Shown one piece after another: positions 43,319-54,747 of a stretch of DNA of 64,000 nucleotides; position 1 is the first letter of the stretch; every line of letters starts with the position of its first letter. This DNA comes from Schizophyllum amplum (taxonomy: Eukaryota; Basidiomycota; Agaricomycetes; Agaricales; Schizophyllaceae), in the NCBI GenBank assembly GCA_007026445.1, contig VDMD01000008.1, positions 186,001 to 250,000 on the forward strand, written 5' to 3'. Made by a program: the position numbers and the translations under genes. The notes below the pieces were generated by a model. The model searched no databases, was not told the origin of the DNA, and saw nothing but the letters and a program-made list of their open reading frames with translations.

Positions 43319-44909
43319 CTAGTACTGAACGGGCAGACTTTTGAGTTTCAACGTAACACCCCGCCATAACCAAGCATCGCTATCCCCCATGGACGCGTAA
43401 TCCTCGAATATCCCCAACGCGACGGACTCCAGCTTTGGGAACACGCGCCGCAAGATCTGCGCGACAACATCGATCGTCTCGTCCGCAAGGGATGCGCCCA
43501 CTTCCAACTTGGTAAGACCATGGTGGACTAGACCTCGCAGGTCCAGGGAGCTATCTCCTACAAGCCATAGCGTCTCGCTGGTGTTCCGAGCATCAAAAAC
43601 CACGGTGAGCTGCTTCAATCGCGGGCACAGGCTCGCCAGACGGACAAGGCCCTGCAGCGTGGCGCGAGGCTGCTGTACACTGTGCCTGCACCCCGCGAGA
43701 TCTAGCCGAATCATTCCCGGCCAGCTGGTGCCCATAGTTTGCAGCTCGTTGTCGGTGAAATTACAACCATTTTGTGTGTCGATGACCAGGACCTCCAAGT
43801 TCCTGAAGATCAACAGCGGCTGGATAGCGGAGAAAGTGACGAGACTCGTTTCCGCCGATGCAGATTGCCGCCGCGTGGGCCGAATCATGACCACGCGCAG
43901 AGCGCGAAGCGTCGCGGGCTGCACGGCAGCGGCGATCCGCAGCAGCAGTGATCCTTGCTGCGTCGCCGTCCAGGGAGGCTCGTAGGTACACAAGAGCGAC
44001 TCCAGCGGGCTGTCCAGCAATGCGCTGATGAGAGACTCGGCGAACCCAAACGTGAGGCAGAAGATTGTCAGCTCCCGCAACCTGGGGAAGCTCCCTGAAA
44101 CGAGGTACTGCCCGTCCATCGCTTCCGTTAGCTGTAAAGACACAAGATCGCATAGCCGGGCTACGCCTGCCAGACACCCATCGCTAAACGAAGAGAGCAG
44201 GCGTAGGTGCCGGATAGGGACGTCGGCGAGGAAATCAGCAAATGCCAGGTCCAAATCCTTGCCATGGCGCGTCTGCCGCATGTCCAGTCCAACACTGCTG
44301 AGCGCGATGCAGGTGCGTTTGATCTCCCCCAGGGCAGGAAGTAGCTCGCTAGAGTTATAAACTTGAAGAAGAGTCACTTCGCGCGTGTTGGCACTGAGAA
44401 AAACACCGATGTGACGAAGATTGTGTGGGGAGGTGTGCCAGTGTAGCGAGCAAATGGAAGGCAGGGGGTTCTTTCTGAAGAGGTGCCGACATATGTTGTT
44501 CATGTTATAGGACCATGTGTCGTATCCGATGTACAGTTCCTTGATGAACGGCGCATAAAAGCGATATCGATCCAGCTCTTCATCGAGAGGCGGTCGCATG
44601 AGCAACTGACCGGCGCATAAGCATATTGCATAAAGATTACATTGACAGACCTACCAGCCTTGACGGATAAGTCGGGGGATAATCAGAAACCACGGTCCCC
44701 ACTGCCAGGATGTCGGCTGGCAGCAGCCCTACGACATTCTCCACAGTACGTTGTGTGTGCCACAGGGCAGACAAGGCAGGTACATGGAATACACGCGCCG
44801 TTCTCGATAGCGTTGCCAGATTCCACTCCGCGTAGGTCATAGATTGGGACAGGCGAAACTGCTCACATATCGCTTCGACGAGCTCTGGGATATGGAAGAG
44901 GTGATGCAT
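43319..44909 (-). CDS. F-box/LRR-like protein, family 2, copy 3 (complete layout)
   Basis: Exon 1 44655-44909 and exon 2 43319-44605, intron 44606-44654 (gtaggt...ggtcag). An upstream in-frame ATG at 45008 exists, but the matching place in copy 2 has none, so the conserved MHHLFHIPELVEAICEQFRL start is preferred. LRR-like segments: IRHLRLLSSFSDGCLAGVA, FPRLRELTIFCLTFGFAESL, FRNLEVLVIDTQNG, the single block FTDNELQTMGTSWPGM to LRGLV, and FPKLESVALGIFEDYAS. It ends in LKLKSLPVQY. About 513 residues, no lesion. It is head-to-tail with copy 2 and serves as reference for the family. Confidence 0.84.
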
Positions 44910-45538
44910 TTGGATCCCGCGGAATAAGCGCGTTGGGGATAGATCTTCTGAGTCGTTGTCGGATGCCGAAGCGATGGAGGCAGGAATCGGAAGGGATCGA
45001 ATGATCAAGTACTTAACAAGTTGGAAAAGGTCTAGCGGTCCGACTTACCGTGGCCGTCGGTGTCTGCCGAGAATACAATCCCTGCCATTTTGGGACATAC
45101 GCAACTTGAATCCGCACTTGTAGCAGCTGTTTCACGATGAGTGGCGCCTTGACAGACGCGACGCTGCCAGTCGTGATGCATTGATGAGTAAGACATGAGC
45201 AAATTCGTTTTCGCGCTCCTGCTGAGCGACGAAGGGCATCTTAGACGACGAGGGATCGGCCATGCCCTAAGGAGCGCCAACACTGCTCGTAAGTCTTGGT
45301 GTGGGCGACGGACGACGAAGACAAGTGAGGTCAACATCAGGCCCACAGCTTCAAGCAAGTTGGATTCAACGCGAACGTGACGCAGTGCTCCCACGACTGG
45401 TTGTCTGTGACGGCGTACTACTACGCGGGCGGCAGATGCCTGCATTCCTGTTGCCTCGCCCGGCAAACGCCTCATCCAGGCTGCGAGCCCCCCGAAAGAC
45501 AGCCCACGTCCCCCTTGCCCACGACACCACTGCTGTCT
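44910..45538. other. upstream region of family-2 copy 3, no gene
   Basis: First 200 nt: conserved family-2 upstream DNA (see 42850-43318). The rest, up to the end of the next F-box gene, shows no natural coding frame. Confidence 0.5.
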
Positions 45539-46796
45539 CTAGTTTGCAATTGCCATCTGCCTCTCCATCCACGCATACAGTTCGGCGGGTCCAACATTGT
45601 CGGAATGGTCTGCGCGGATAGGGCGAGGTTTCCATACACCGCCAACCAGCTCCCATATTATTCCACCTACAAAAGTCCCGTCAACGTCATGTCAATGCAG
45701 CTCTGAGGATGCAGTGACCCACGTCCAACATGTATCGACTCTAATGTCCTACAACTTGCGTGCAACCGTCGGACAGTTTGCACCGGTTCGTCGAAGTAAA
45801 CGTCCTGTAGCAGATGGCGCCAGTCTGATGCATACCCATCAATCGTACTACGCATCTCTAAGCGCTTCAGGTTTGCGAATCTTGAGATGCATTCGCACAC
45901 GTCGACAACCACCGCTTCGGAGATGGTTTCATAAGACGATGCGCGCGCAAAGAGGACCTTCAGATGTCGGATAGTTGGCGCATGCTGTACCACGGCAGAC
46001 AGGATGGTTTTATCCCAGCGCTGAATGGTGAGCTCGAGCGTGGTGACGGGTACATTACTGAGAGCCGCAAGAGATGGGAGGTCTGGAGGGAGTAATCGCC
46101 TGTGGGGAAGATACAGGCAGACTGTAGCGGCTGATGTGCCCGGAAGGATTAAAGACGCTGCCCGCAACGGAATTTTTGCGTATTTTAAACGAGTGAAGGT
46201 TATATTGCGTTCTAGCCGCCGTTCGGTCCGCGGCTGTCGTAAGCAGAAATTCTTCGTAAGAACGAGGTGTTGTATCGTCCTGGAGTGGGCTTCTAGAAAC
46301 GGTGTGGCAGACCTGGTGATTGAAAGCGAGCATCTGGTCAGGCGGAGGAATTTGTGATCGTGGAGGATGGCGATAAGACCCGGCAGCGTCTGAAATTCCA
46401 AGTCGCACAGACTGCTCATGCAACGCAAAGCCCGTGCTGCGAGCTTGAGGAAAGAGGGAAATATCACAGGGATATCTAGGTCGGTATCCAGCTTGTCGCT
46501 GCAGAAAAGTCGATGAATGATCAAGTCAAAGACATGGAATTTGCTCACAATGTGAAGTAAAAGACATATTTTGCCAGCTTTGGGACCATGATGATCGTCT
46601 TCAGGAGCTTGACCATAGAGGACAGGCTCAGTGTGACGGGGTACGCATATAGAACGCGAATTCCCACGTCATACGAGCGCTTGGAGATCCGACAGAACGC
46701 CGCCATATCAGAATTGTCCAGGTGAATGTCTTCCAATATCAGCAACAGCAACTCAGGCGGTAGAGTCGCCAACGAGGGTGATGCACTGGTCGACAT
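45539..46796 (-). CDS. F-box protein, family 4, copy a
   Basis: Exons 46549-46796, 45723-46498 and 45539-45666 (383 residues); introns 46499-46548 and 45667-45722 in phases 2 and 1, the same places as in family 3. The start is MSTSASPSLATLPPELLLLI with MAAFCRISKRSYDVG, an F-box-like helix set. The middle has CMSSLCDLEFQTLPGLI, APTIRHLKVLFARASSY, FANLKRLEMRSTID and CRTLESIHVGR. The last exon reads GIIWELVGGVWKPRP, matching family 3's GVFWTQTGGVWMPRT. It lacks family 3's acidic tail. A near copy with a frameshift lies at 62.7 kb. Function by class: SCF adaptor. Confidence 0.82.
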
Positions 46797-47232
46797 AGTG
46801 GCTCTGCAATCAGTGAGTCAGCGAGTGATTTATCCCCATCATCTCCCCAAGCATACCTTCACGTCAGCCGGGCGCCCACGTCTGACGCTGAGACCCAAGT
46901 GGCAGGATGCGAGTTGAGCGCAACTTAGGTGCAAGTTGAGTAAGAGCGTGAGGAGAGTGACACCACACAGTGACAGTGACACAGACTGCACGGGACTGAT
47001 CGGCAGGTTGTATGGCGTTATGTGGCGCACGCTCGGTGGCGCGTCTCTCGACTTTGACGTGCAGAATGTGCTTCGCTGCGGGCTCTTCGACGCAGTCTCA
47101 GCCAGGAGATGAGGAATATGTACAATATAGCAACATGTGCAAGTTATGTGAGCGGGCAATAACGGACCCAAAATCTACTTTAGTGCTGCGCGGTGTACTG
47201 AATAAATCGCTGTCCCAAATACGCAGCATCCG
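46797..47232. other. intergenic, no gene seen
   Basis: Between the start of the family-4 F-box gene and the 3' end of alpha-actinin. It should contain the F-box promoter. Nothing else recognised. Confidence 0.4.
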
Positions 47233-50200
47233 CTATGCGAACACATCGTCGAGCCAGGTCTCGTAATCGTACATCGGTTCCCCGCCTTCGTTCGGGGCGC
47301 TTGGTATGGCATCGCGCAAGTAGTCGATAGCTGGTCCTGGAAGCTTCGCGATGCGCAGGTCGAGTTCGGTGAAGTAGGGCTGTGAGGGGGTCGGCAAGGC
47401 TGCTGGAACTGGACAGCAGCCCACGTACCTTGTCTGCTGCAAGTCCCCGAAACGCTTCGCGAAGCTGCTCCGGCGACGTCTGGTCTTCCGTGATATCCAC
47501 CTAGAATGGAGAGTCAGCATCCGGTGGCGCCTCGTATAGCATCGAGAAGACGAACCAGCAAGTTGATAAATGCCTCGTATGTGACCGCGCCGTATTCGTG
47601 CACTAGCTGGTCGTATATATAGTCCATATCCTCGTCCTGCGTGTGGATGTATATAATCAGTATTACTGAGGACTGCGTTGGCAGAACGAACGCACCGAAT
47701 ACACAATCCCTAGGCTTGCTAGGGCGGCAATCATCTCGGACTCGTTCAGTGTATTGCTCTCGTCGCGGTCGAAGTACCGGAACGTGCTCTCAAACTGCTC
47801 AAGCTGCGCCGGCGTGAGGTTCGTCATGTTGCGCGACACGATCTGTGGGTCACGTTAGATACATACACTTCCATCGACGGTGTGCCAATCACACAGCACA
47901 GCCAAGCACGCCGCGCCGACCAAACACACCTGGTTATCAATGAACGCGATTTTCTTCGATACGCTCTGGCGCAGCAGCTCCAGCTCGAACTCCAGATCCT
48001 GCGTCGTAAACACCGTGTAGTCGTTCTCCTCCACATTCGCCGCCGCACAGTCCGCCTCCGCCGTGCGCACCTCGTCGATCACATCTGCTGGGAGGCGGTT
48101 AGTACACACAATTTTAATGCCTGCGATGAAGCAGAAGGAAGAATACGGTGGGGAAGGGCACTGAACAAGACTCAGCGAGTAACTGGACTCACCCAACGTC
48201 CCCATCCGCAGCTGCACGGCCTGCACCTGCTGCTGCTGCTCCTCTAGCGGGCCCTCGATGGCCGCAAGCTCGCGGTCAATCCCATGCAGTCGCTGCTCGA
48301 AGGCGTTCGCGACGTCCGCAAACTTCCGCCGAAGCGTCTCCTTGATCCTGCAGGGAGTGTTAGACGGAGGGTGAAGTGGAAGGTTGACTACACATGAGAA
48401 TGGGAGCTGAAAACAAAGTAACAGACAGTAGACCTCAGCCATTCAGTAAGGTCAAAACAGCCAGCCATCCAGCCAGACCCACCACCCAACACATGACAAA
48501 GCAGCCAGCGACTCACTGCCGAATCTCCGCATTGATCGCGCGCGACCGCCGCGCCTCGCTCCCCAGCAACTCCTTCCACGCCATGTCCACGTCCGCGGGC
48601 GCCAGGCCCGGCGCGGGGACGTACTCGCGGAGGCCGTAGGTCTTCAGCTTGGTCTGGACGTTGAAGAAGAGGGTGGTGACCTGGGGAGGGGCGTGGTTAG
48701 ACGACCAAGAGGAGGGCAAGTGGAGAAGGGGGTTCAAGCGAGGAAGTTTGTCAAGCAAATGTTGAACGAGCGATGGTAGACAAGGCTGAGGACGTACCTC
48801 CTGCTTCTCCGTTACCCACTCGCGTTTGCGGGTTTGCTTGTAAGTGAGGAAGTCTGCGGACTGCTGCTTTGCAGAGGTGTAGGAGCCGGTGAACACGGAC
48901 GCGTCCCACTCCTCTTGTACGGCAGTGAGTGACTCGAGCAACTAGGAAATGGTATATGAGCAGGGAACGTCTGGCGAGCAAGGTTGACCGACGTACCAAT
49001 CGCACACGGCGCTCATAGTCGTTCCGCGATACCCACACGGACTGCATGAGCTCGGCGAACTTTTCAACTCGCCGGGACACAGTTTCGGCCTGATCTGGTG
49101 AAGGTACATGAGCACAAAGCGAGAGCTCCATATACGACGCAGCCCGCACCCATAGATGAAAATGCGTGAAAGAAGCTCGCGATGTAGGTCATGACGCTGC
49201 GCTCGTCGGGCCGGGCGGAGTCGCACAGATCCTCGACCTCGAGCAGTTGGGGGATATTGAGGTGCTCGGCGGCGACCTGGAAGGCGAGCCGCGTGTTGCC
49301 GTGCCTGTCTGCCTTGGTGCGATGTAAGCGTGGGGATGACACGGAGAGAACACATATCAGACCTTGTCGAGGCTGTTGTAGTCGATGAGGTCGGGCCGGT
49401 GGCAGTGAATCAGCGCGCACAGGGCGAGCCCATTCTGCCAGCTGTAGGTAAAGTCCTGGACGTTGACCTCGTTGTTGGGCCCCTTGTACGGCTCGGTCTT
49501 GCGCTGGCACCAAAGGAGGAGGCCTTCTTTCGCAGAGAGACCCTCCTCGCTACACTTCCGAGGTCAGATGGCGGGCATGGCGGGGCGCAGGGGCTGCACA
49601 CCTAATGTCAGCGATCGTGAAGCGCAGGATGAGCGTCCAGATCATGCCGAGGATGAGCTTAAGGTTGCCATCAATGATGTCTGGGGGAGGATGAGCACAG
49701 GGGGAGAATGAGCACACACTGCGCAAGATGCCTCTCCACGGCACCCTTGTGGTGTATGAATCCGCGAGCTGGCCGTGAAAACAGTGGAGGGTGTTGGATC
49801 ACGTGACATTAGAGCACATCAATGGACCCAACGGGATCCATCTGGCGTACTGCTTCACAATATGAAGCTGCTCAGTGCTCGCGGATTCAAATATCACGGG
49901 GTGACGTGGATCTTGACTTTGCGCGCAGTGATAGGCCTGAGGCAGCGAAGCGCGCAGACGAACCTTCGGGGCCGATGTTGGTGAGCTTGACGCCGCGGGA
50001 GAAGATGAACTCGAGGGCCTTGTTGACGTTCTCTGCCTTCTGCACGCGCATTCGTGGGTTCTTGTTATAGCGCCCGAGGGAGACGTCGCCTGCAGGTACT
50101 GATGAGGGCAACGCCATACAAGTGCGGCGATCTTACCCATGATCTCCTGCTCGCTGTTCAGCTTCCCTTTCGCTACAAAGACGAGTGCTGCGCACCATGA

Positions 50201-50360
50201 GCTGTATCAGGCGTACGCCATCGGAGAGGTCCTGTACGAGCGAGGACATCGGTGGGTATCCGTTCGCCTCGAGCTTGGTGTTCAGCCTGCACAATGCATC
50301 AGATATCGTGGTCACTGCAGACGACGACGCGCACCATTTGCAGAACGTGCGTTCCTGCAT
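47233..50360 (-). CDS. AIN1: alpha-actinin, short fungal type (Ain1-like)
   Basis: Sixteen exons fit in phase to 612 residues, starting at 50360 (MQERTFCKW) and ending at 47233; one exon is only 10 nt (50137-50146). Domains: two calponin-homology domains ([80 protein letters not shown]), then a spectrin-like helical rod ([20 protein letters not shown]). Two EF-hand-like pairs finish it, the first [15 protein letters not shown] with good calcium ligands, the last reading [13 protein letters not shown]. It cross-links actin filaments at the division ring and cortex. Length fits fission-yeast Ain1. An upstream ATG at 50386 is out of frame by one base, whereas the relic at 59.9 kb keeps it in frame. 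It is divergent from POB3 copy 1. Confidence 0.92.
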
Positions 50361-50523
50361 ATCGCGGGACCTGGCTCTAGATCCATCGCGGCGGCTGCGA
50401 ATTAGAGGATTGGGGTAAGTACAAGGACAAGGAGCGCCGCGGCGCTTGTGCTCTTTTCGGAAACTTCGCGCGGCGCGTGTAATTATTCGCGCTCCTTGTC
50501 CCGTACCACCACCGTCCCCGGCG
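50361..50523. promoter_or_regulatory. bidirectional promoter, alpha-actinin / POB3
   Basis: Only about 140 nt separate the two possible starts. A 13-bp inverted repeat, ggacaaggagcgc at 50425-50437 and gcgctccttgtcc at 50489-50501, flanks a 51-nt spacer. It recurs at 59940-59952 and 60001-60013 in the second copy of the block, so it outlived the drift around it. It may be a regulatory site used by both genes. Confidence 0.6.
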
Positions 50524-51985
50524 ATGTCGAGCACCCAGTTCGACAATATATACCATGGCCTGGACTCCAGCGTCGGCAGTGAGTGCGCAGTCGCGTCTCC
50601 GGCGTCTCTGACGGTGCCCAGAGCTGCGCGTCGCGAGCAGCGGCATGGCCTGGAAAGGCTCTGAAGGCGAGGGGATCGTTGCCCTCCCGCCGACGACATC
50701 AAGTGGGCACAATGGCTACGCGTCGCGAGGCAATACCAGCTCAGGGTCGGCGTGAAGGACCACCAGAAGCACCACTTTGACGGATTTGCACGAGAGGTCC
50801 GTCGCATGCCGCGTATGCTGCAAGCTTGCTGACTCCCCCAGGATCATGATAAACTAGTGACCCTCCTCAAAAACTACTTCTCCGTCGCGCTCGAGACGAA
50901 GGAGATCACCTTCCGCGGCTGGAACTGGGGCGACACCGACTTTCAAGCCAACGACCTCGCGTTCTTGGTCTCTGATCGCGTCGCGTTCGAACTCCCCCTG
51001 CAAAACGTCGCCAACTCCAACATCGCCGGACGCACCGAGGTCTCCCTCGAATTCTCCGGCCTCACAACGTCCAAGTCCGTCAAACCCCAGGGCGACGAGA
51101 TGGTCGAAATCCGGTTCCACGTCCCCGGCGTGCAGACCAAGCTGAAGAGCGGGTCTGCGAGCGACAACGAGCAGTCGGACGACGAAGAGGAGATCAGCGC
51201 TGCCCAGGTCTTCCACGACCTCATCAAGGACAAGGCGGAGATCGGGCAGGTGACGGGCGACATGATCCTCAGCTTCGAGGAGGTGCTCATCCTTACGCCG
51301 CGCGGACGGTACGACCTGGACATGTTCCCCGACTTTCTGCGGCTGCGCGGCAAGACGTACGACTACAAGATCATCTACACGAGCATCTCGCGGCTGTTCC
51401 TCCTTGCCAAGGACGACAACCATGTGCTGTTCATTGTGCGTGGCATCTGCCTGGTGTAGCTCTCGCTGACGACGCTCCAGCTGGGCCTCAACACCCCCAT
51501 CCGTCAAGGCCAGACGCGCTACAGCTACCTCGTGATGCAGTTCACGCACGAGGAGGAGATTACGGCAGAGCTCAACATGAGCGAGTGAGTCGCGAAGAAC
51601 ACTCGTCTGCTCATACTGACTTGATTGCAGCGAGCAGCTGGCCAAGTACAACGGGACCCTCGAAAAGAGCTACGAAAAGCCGACGTACGAAGTCGTCTCC
51701 AACATCTTCAAGGGCCTCTCGGGCAAGAAGATCATCGGCGTCGGCGGCTTCAAGAGGTGTGTCACAGACTTGTATAGTTGCAACACGCTCACGCCGCACG
51801 CAGCACCGCCGAGCACCCGGGCATCAAGGCGAACCTCAAGGCCGTGCAGGGCGACCTGTTCATCCTCGACAAGCACCTCTACCCCTCCTACCATCTTCTC
51901 GCGCGTCGGCGGTGGCTCCTGCGCATCGAGATGCGGTCCCCAAGCATCGCGAAGGAGGAGTGGCGCGCGCTGGATGATGGTGCGT
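50524..51985 (+). pseudogene. POB3: POB3 (FACT subunit) copy 1, truncated and frameshifted
   Basis: Exons can be followed at 50524-50578, 50622-50796, 50842-51435, 51481-51584, 51631-51756 and from 51804. The start MSSTQFDNIYHGLDSSVG and the PH-like domains (NYFSVALETKEITFRGWNWG, VEIRFHVPGVQTKLKSG, GRYDLDMFPDFLRLRGKTYD) identify the histone chaperone subunit Pob3/SSRP1. In exon 2 one base is missing in ccctcccgcc (near 50692; copy 2 reads ccttcccgcc), breaking the frame. After LFILDKHL the sequence collapses through deletions and runs into unrelated DNA near 51985; the acidic and Lys-rich tail is absent. The middle exons are clean. Known role: with Spt16 it loosens nucleosomes for transcription and replication, and is essential in yeast. 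Confidence 0.85.
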
Positions 51986-52375
51986 TGGAGACTGACGCGG
52001 GGAGTCGGCACCGTATACTACAAGCTCCTGTACTATGTAGTCCCTATGCAATACATTCGCTGTGCCACAATACGCCCTCGCTCGCTGTCTGCCTCTCACG
52101 GTCCAGGTCATCACATGACACACACATGACACGACAAGTTGAAGTTGAACTTTGCGCGCGTTCGCTGCCCGCCGCTCGCTCTTCTGCCGCTGCTTTCGCC
52201 TGCTCCTTCGACATTCGACTCTGACGATGCCTTGCCTTGCTCGCCCTCACTGAATTGTCACGTGACCCAGACTCTTGCCTGCGCAGATTATGGTCACTGT
52301 TCAGGGCCTGCCTCGTGTTGTGGTGTCGGCGTGATCGCGGCCGTCAGAGCCCCCGGGGCCTTCGTGAGTTAGTCG
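51986..52375. other. non-coding stretch after the truncated POB3
   Basis: No gene seen. Contains one tcacgtga palindrome near 52259. Marks the left border of about 7.5 kb of nearly gene-free, repeat-rich DNA. Confidence 0.45.
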
Positions 52376-52512
52376 TATTTCTATGATATATACCGATACC
52401 GGGGTGGTCTTGCTGGGGTGGCTGTCTTCCTCTGCAGTGATTTCTTATATACCAATACAAGGGGTGGTCTTGCTGTGGATGGCTGTCTCCCTTCTCTGCA
52501 GGATTTCTTTTT
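52376..52512. repeat. two-copy tandem repeat, about 65 bp
   Basis: The unit (atataccgatacc)ggggtggtcttgctggggtggctgtcttcctctgcagtgatttctt is followed directly by a second copy with small changes (atataccaatacaaggggtggtcttgctgtggatggctg...). Confidence 0.85.
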
Positions 52513-53464
52513 ATCTGCTGCTCAGACTCGGCGGGGCAACGAGGCATATCCAGGCTGTCTATGGGCTACATCTCAGAGACATTGCCTCGAGCTTGCAGCC
52601 TCAAGATAGCCTTGCAAGTGCATCAGCGAGTCCAACAAGCTGCAATCCGTACCGGGCAGACTCGAAGGAATATCCAGCCGAGCTTCGAGCAAACTCGATG
52701 CATGCACAATTGAAGTTCATTCAGAAACCAAAGCAATCAATTAGTCTTCGTGCGAGGTAATACAGCGACGAAAGAGCGCCCAATGCTCGAAAATGCACCC
52801 CTATCCCGCTAACTCACCCCGCTGTACTCGGAGAAGAGACTGTTGTCGGGAAAGCGAGTACTTGGGACGGTGGTTGCAGTGCAGGGTTCCTCGTGTTGCG
52901 GGTGACGCGTAGAAGGTGCAAATTGCGGCAATGGGAAGTCGGCACACATCCAGGTCGAAGTCGGGTGCCGAGGATCGGAATGTCGGAGTTGAATGTTAGA
53001 GGTCTGGACCCAATGACGAGATGAGTAACGGCACCCGAAAGCCGGAGTCGGGGGCGAGAACCGCAAGTCGGAAGCAAGAAGGTTATTGTGTTGAGGGTGA
53101 CGAGAGCCTGTGAGTAAGAAGAGGTGAGCGAGGTAGATGAGCGCCGAGCGGCCTGTAAATGTCAAGAGTGAGCTGAAACAGTGACCGGGACTTCTCGAAA
53201 ACGGGCAGCTTGGTGCGACGATGTTGATTGGCGACTCGCAGCTTGATGTGAGCCTGTCGGAAGGCAGCCAGTGGATGCTGAGGTCGGAGGCGATATACGG
53301 GGTGAGAGGCTGGAGGCTGGAGTCGAGGTCGAATGCAAAGGCCGCAACTTGAGGTGAAGCTGAAGGTGACTCGAGGCGAAAGTGAACCCGCAGCTGAAGG
53401 GTCGGAGGTGCCAGCTTGAGCCGAGGTCGAAGGCAGCACCTTGAGACGGGGTCAAATCCCACAG
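52513..53464. other. non-coding, degenerate gaggtcgaag-rich DNA
   Basis: Words such as gtcgaagtcgg, ccgaggtcg and gtcggaggc recur at irregular spacing, so this looks like an old, decayed extension of the minisatellite that follows. Long open frames on the minus strand are by-products of the repeats. Confidence 0.45.
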
Positions 53465-53560
53465 GTTAAGACGAGGTCGAAGGCGACTGGCGAGGTCGAA
53501 GGCGACTGGCGAGGTCAAAGGAGGCTGGCGAGGTCGAAGGCGTGCGACGGAACGGTCGAA
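53465..53560. repeat. 20-21 bp minisatellite (actggcgaggtcgaaggcg)
   Basis: About four copies of actggcgaggtcgaaggcg and close variants in a row, fading on both sides. Confidence 0.85.
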
Positions 53561-54475
53561 GGAAGCGCCTGGATGGTCGAAGGCAGCTTGGTGCCATGGG
53601 TAGTGTCGGGCGGAACGCGAAAAATGGAAAGAAAAAAATTCCGAGGCCAGGAGCGCCGTCGCCGCCGCCGCCGACGTCCGCAGCGCACCCCGTCGACGGG
53701 AAGGCATGGGAGGGTGATGGTGGTGGTAGGAAGGACGTGGGAAAAAAAGACAACGGCTCCGCGGACTTGCGCGCGCTTGATCGGCTCGCGCGTTCCCGAT
53801 CCCGTTCCCACGGTTCGTCTTCCCTTCCCCTCGCCTCCTCCCGCCTGCGCTCCTCGATAAAAATCTCCAGAAGACCAGCGAACATGCACAACACATCCAT
53901 TAAAATTAATAAATGCGTCCCCGCTCGCTCTGCGCAGAAATCGATTTATCTGCGCTTTCGCGCCATGACCCGCCTCTCGACGCTTCCCCACCGCATATCC
54001 ACCACACCCGCACGCCCAAGCATCGTCGCATATCCAGGATACAATCCCCGACATATTTCACCACCCTGCGATGCGCGTGCAGCGCTCTGAGCACCGCTCT
54101 CACCCTGATACCTCTTACTCACCCTCCCTGTCCTCCTGCCGCCCTCCCGACCTTCCGACCCTTCTCGAACGTCTTCCCTCCCCAAAATACGCTTGCCGAG
54201 TGGAGCTGTGGAGCCCCACGTGACCGCCAAGCCCGCTGCGGACCGTCTCAGCCAATGGCGGGCGGGTGAATGCAGAGGTCCCAAGCTTTTCTGTGCTTTT
54301 CTTGCATTTACTGATCTGGGGCGTGGAGCGCGACGGCTACCGAGTGCCGTGCATTGCAAGTATATAGGGAGGGGCAAGCGTCGGGGATCAGCATCCTCCT
54401 CCGCCCCTCTCACTCACTTCACCTACCTTTCCTCATCTTCACTTCACTTGACTCCTTTCACTTCACTTCACTCTC
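53561..54475. other. non-coding stretch with possible promoter at its end
   Basis: No gene seen. A TATATA at 54361-54366 followed by a long pyrimidine/tcactt-rich leader looks like a basidiomycete core promoter for the small candidate gene downstream. Confidence 0.4.
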
Positions 54476-54537
54476 ATGTCTACATCGGTTCTGAATTCCC
54501 TACATCTCCTCCTTCTCCTCCCTCGACCTCTTCACTA

Positions 54538-54747
54538 ATGATTGTCGCTTCTCGGATTATAGGCGCCACGACGAGGCAAGTGAGTTGCACCCGCCCTCGC
54601 TTTTCTGCTTTACTGATCCTGTCAAAGGCACCTTTGGTTAAATCCACTTCGACTGCCGCCTTGCGCTTTGCCTCGATGCACCCTATAATCAAAGTCCTGC
54701 TCAGTATCACTCCATTCGACTGCCTATCTCGCTCTAACCGCTTCTGA
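54538..54747 (+). CDS. small candidate gene, possible mitochondrial presequence
   Basis: A frame from ATG 54538 reads MIVASRIIGATTRQ, then a 47-nt intron (54580-54626: gtgagt, ctgat branch point, caaag) keeps phase into APLVKSTSTAALRFASMHP and further hydrophobic residues to a TGA at 54747. Positively charged, Ser/Thr/Ala-rich, with no acidic residue in the first 40: the look of a mitochondrial import signal. A short upstream frame (ATG 54476, 20 codons) could be a leader peptide. Downstream splice-like sites (54830-55030) and coding-like bits (KGAFGRELFRTTTR near 54935) suggest more exons. No family recognised. It may be a small respiratory-chain or inner-membrane protein, or chance. Confidence 0.35.
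   Translation: MIVASRIIGATTRQVSCTRPRFSALLILSKAPLVKSTSTAALRFASMHPIIKVLLSITPFDCLSRSNRF

Noticed and set aside
45032..45475. 147-codon minus-strand frame between F-box genes
   Set aside because: It overlaps upstream DNA conserved among family-2 genes that does not keep this frame open in the other copies.
52162..53900. Minus-strand frames of 144-244 codons
   Set aside because: They come from the gaggtcgaag repeats (Arg/Pro/Ser/Phe-rich in all registers), without splice or start context.
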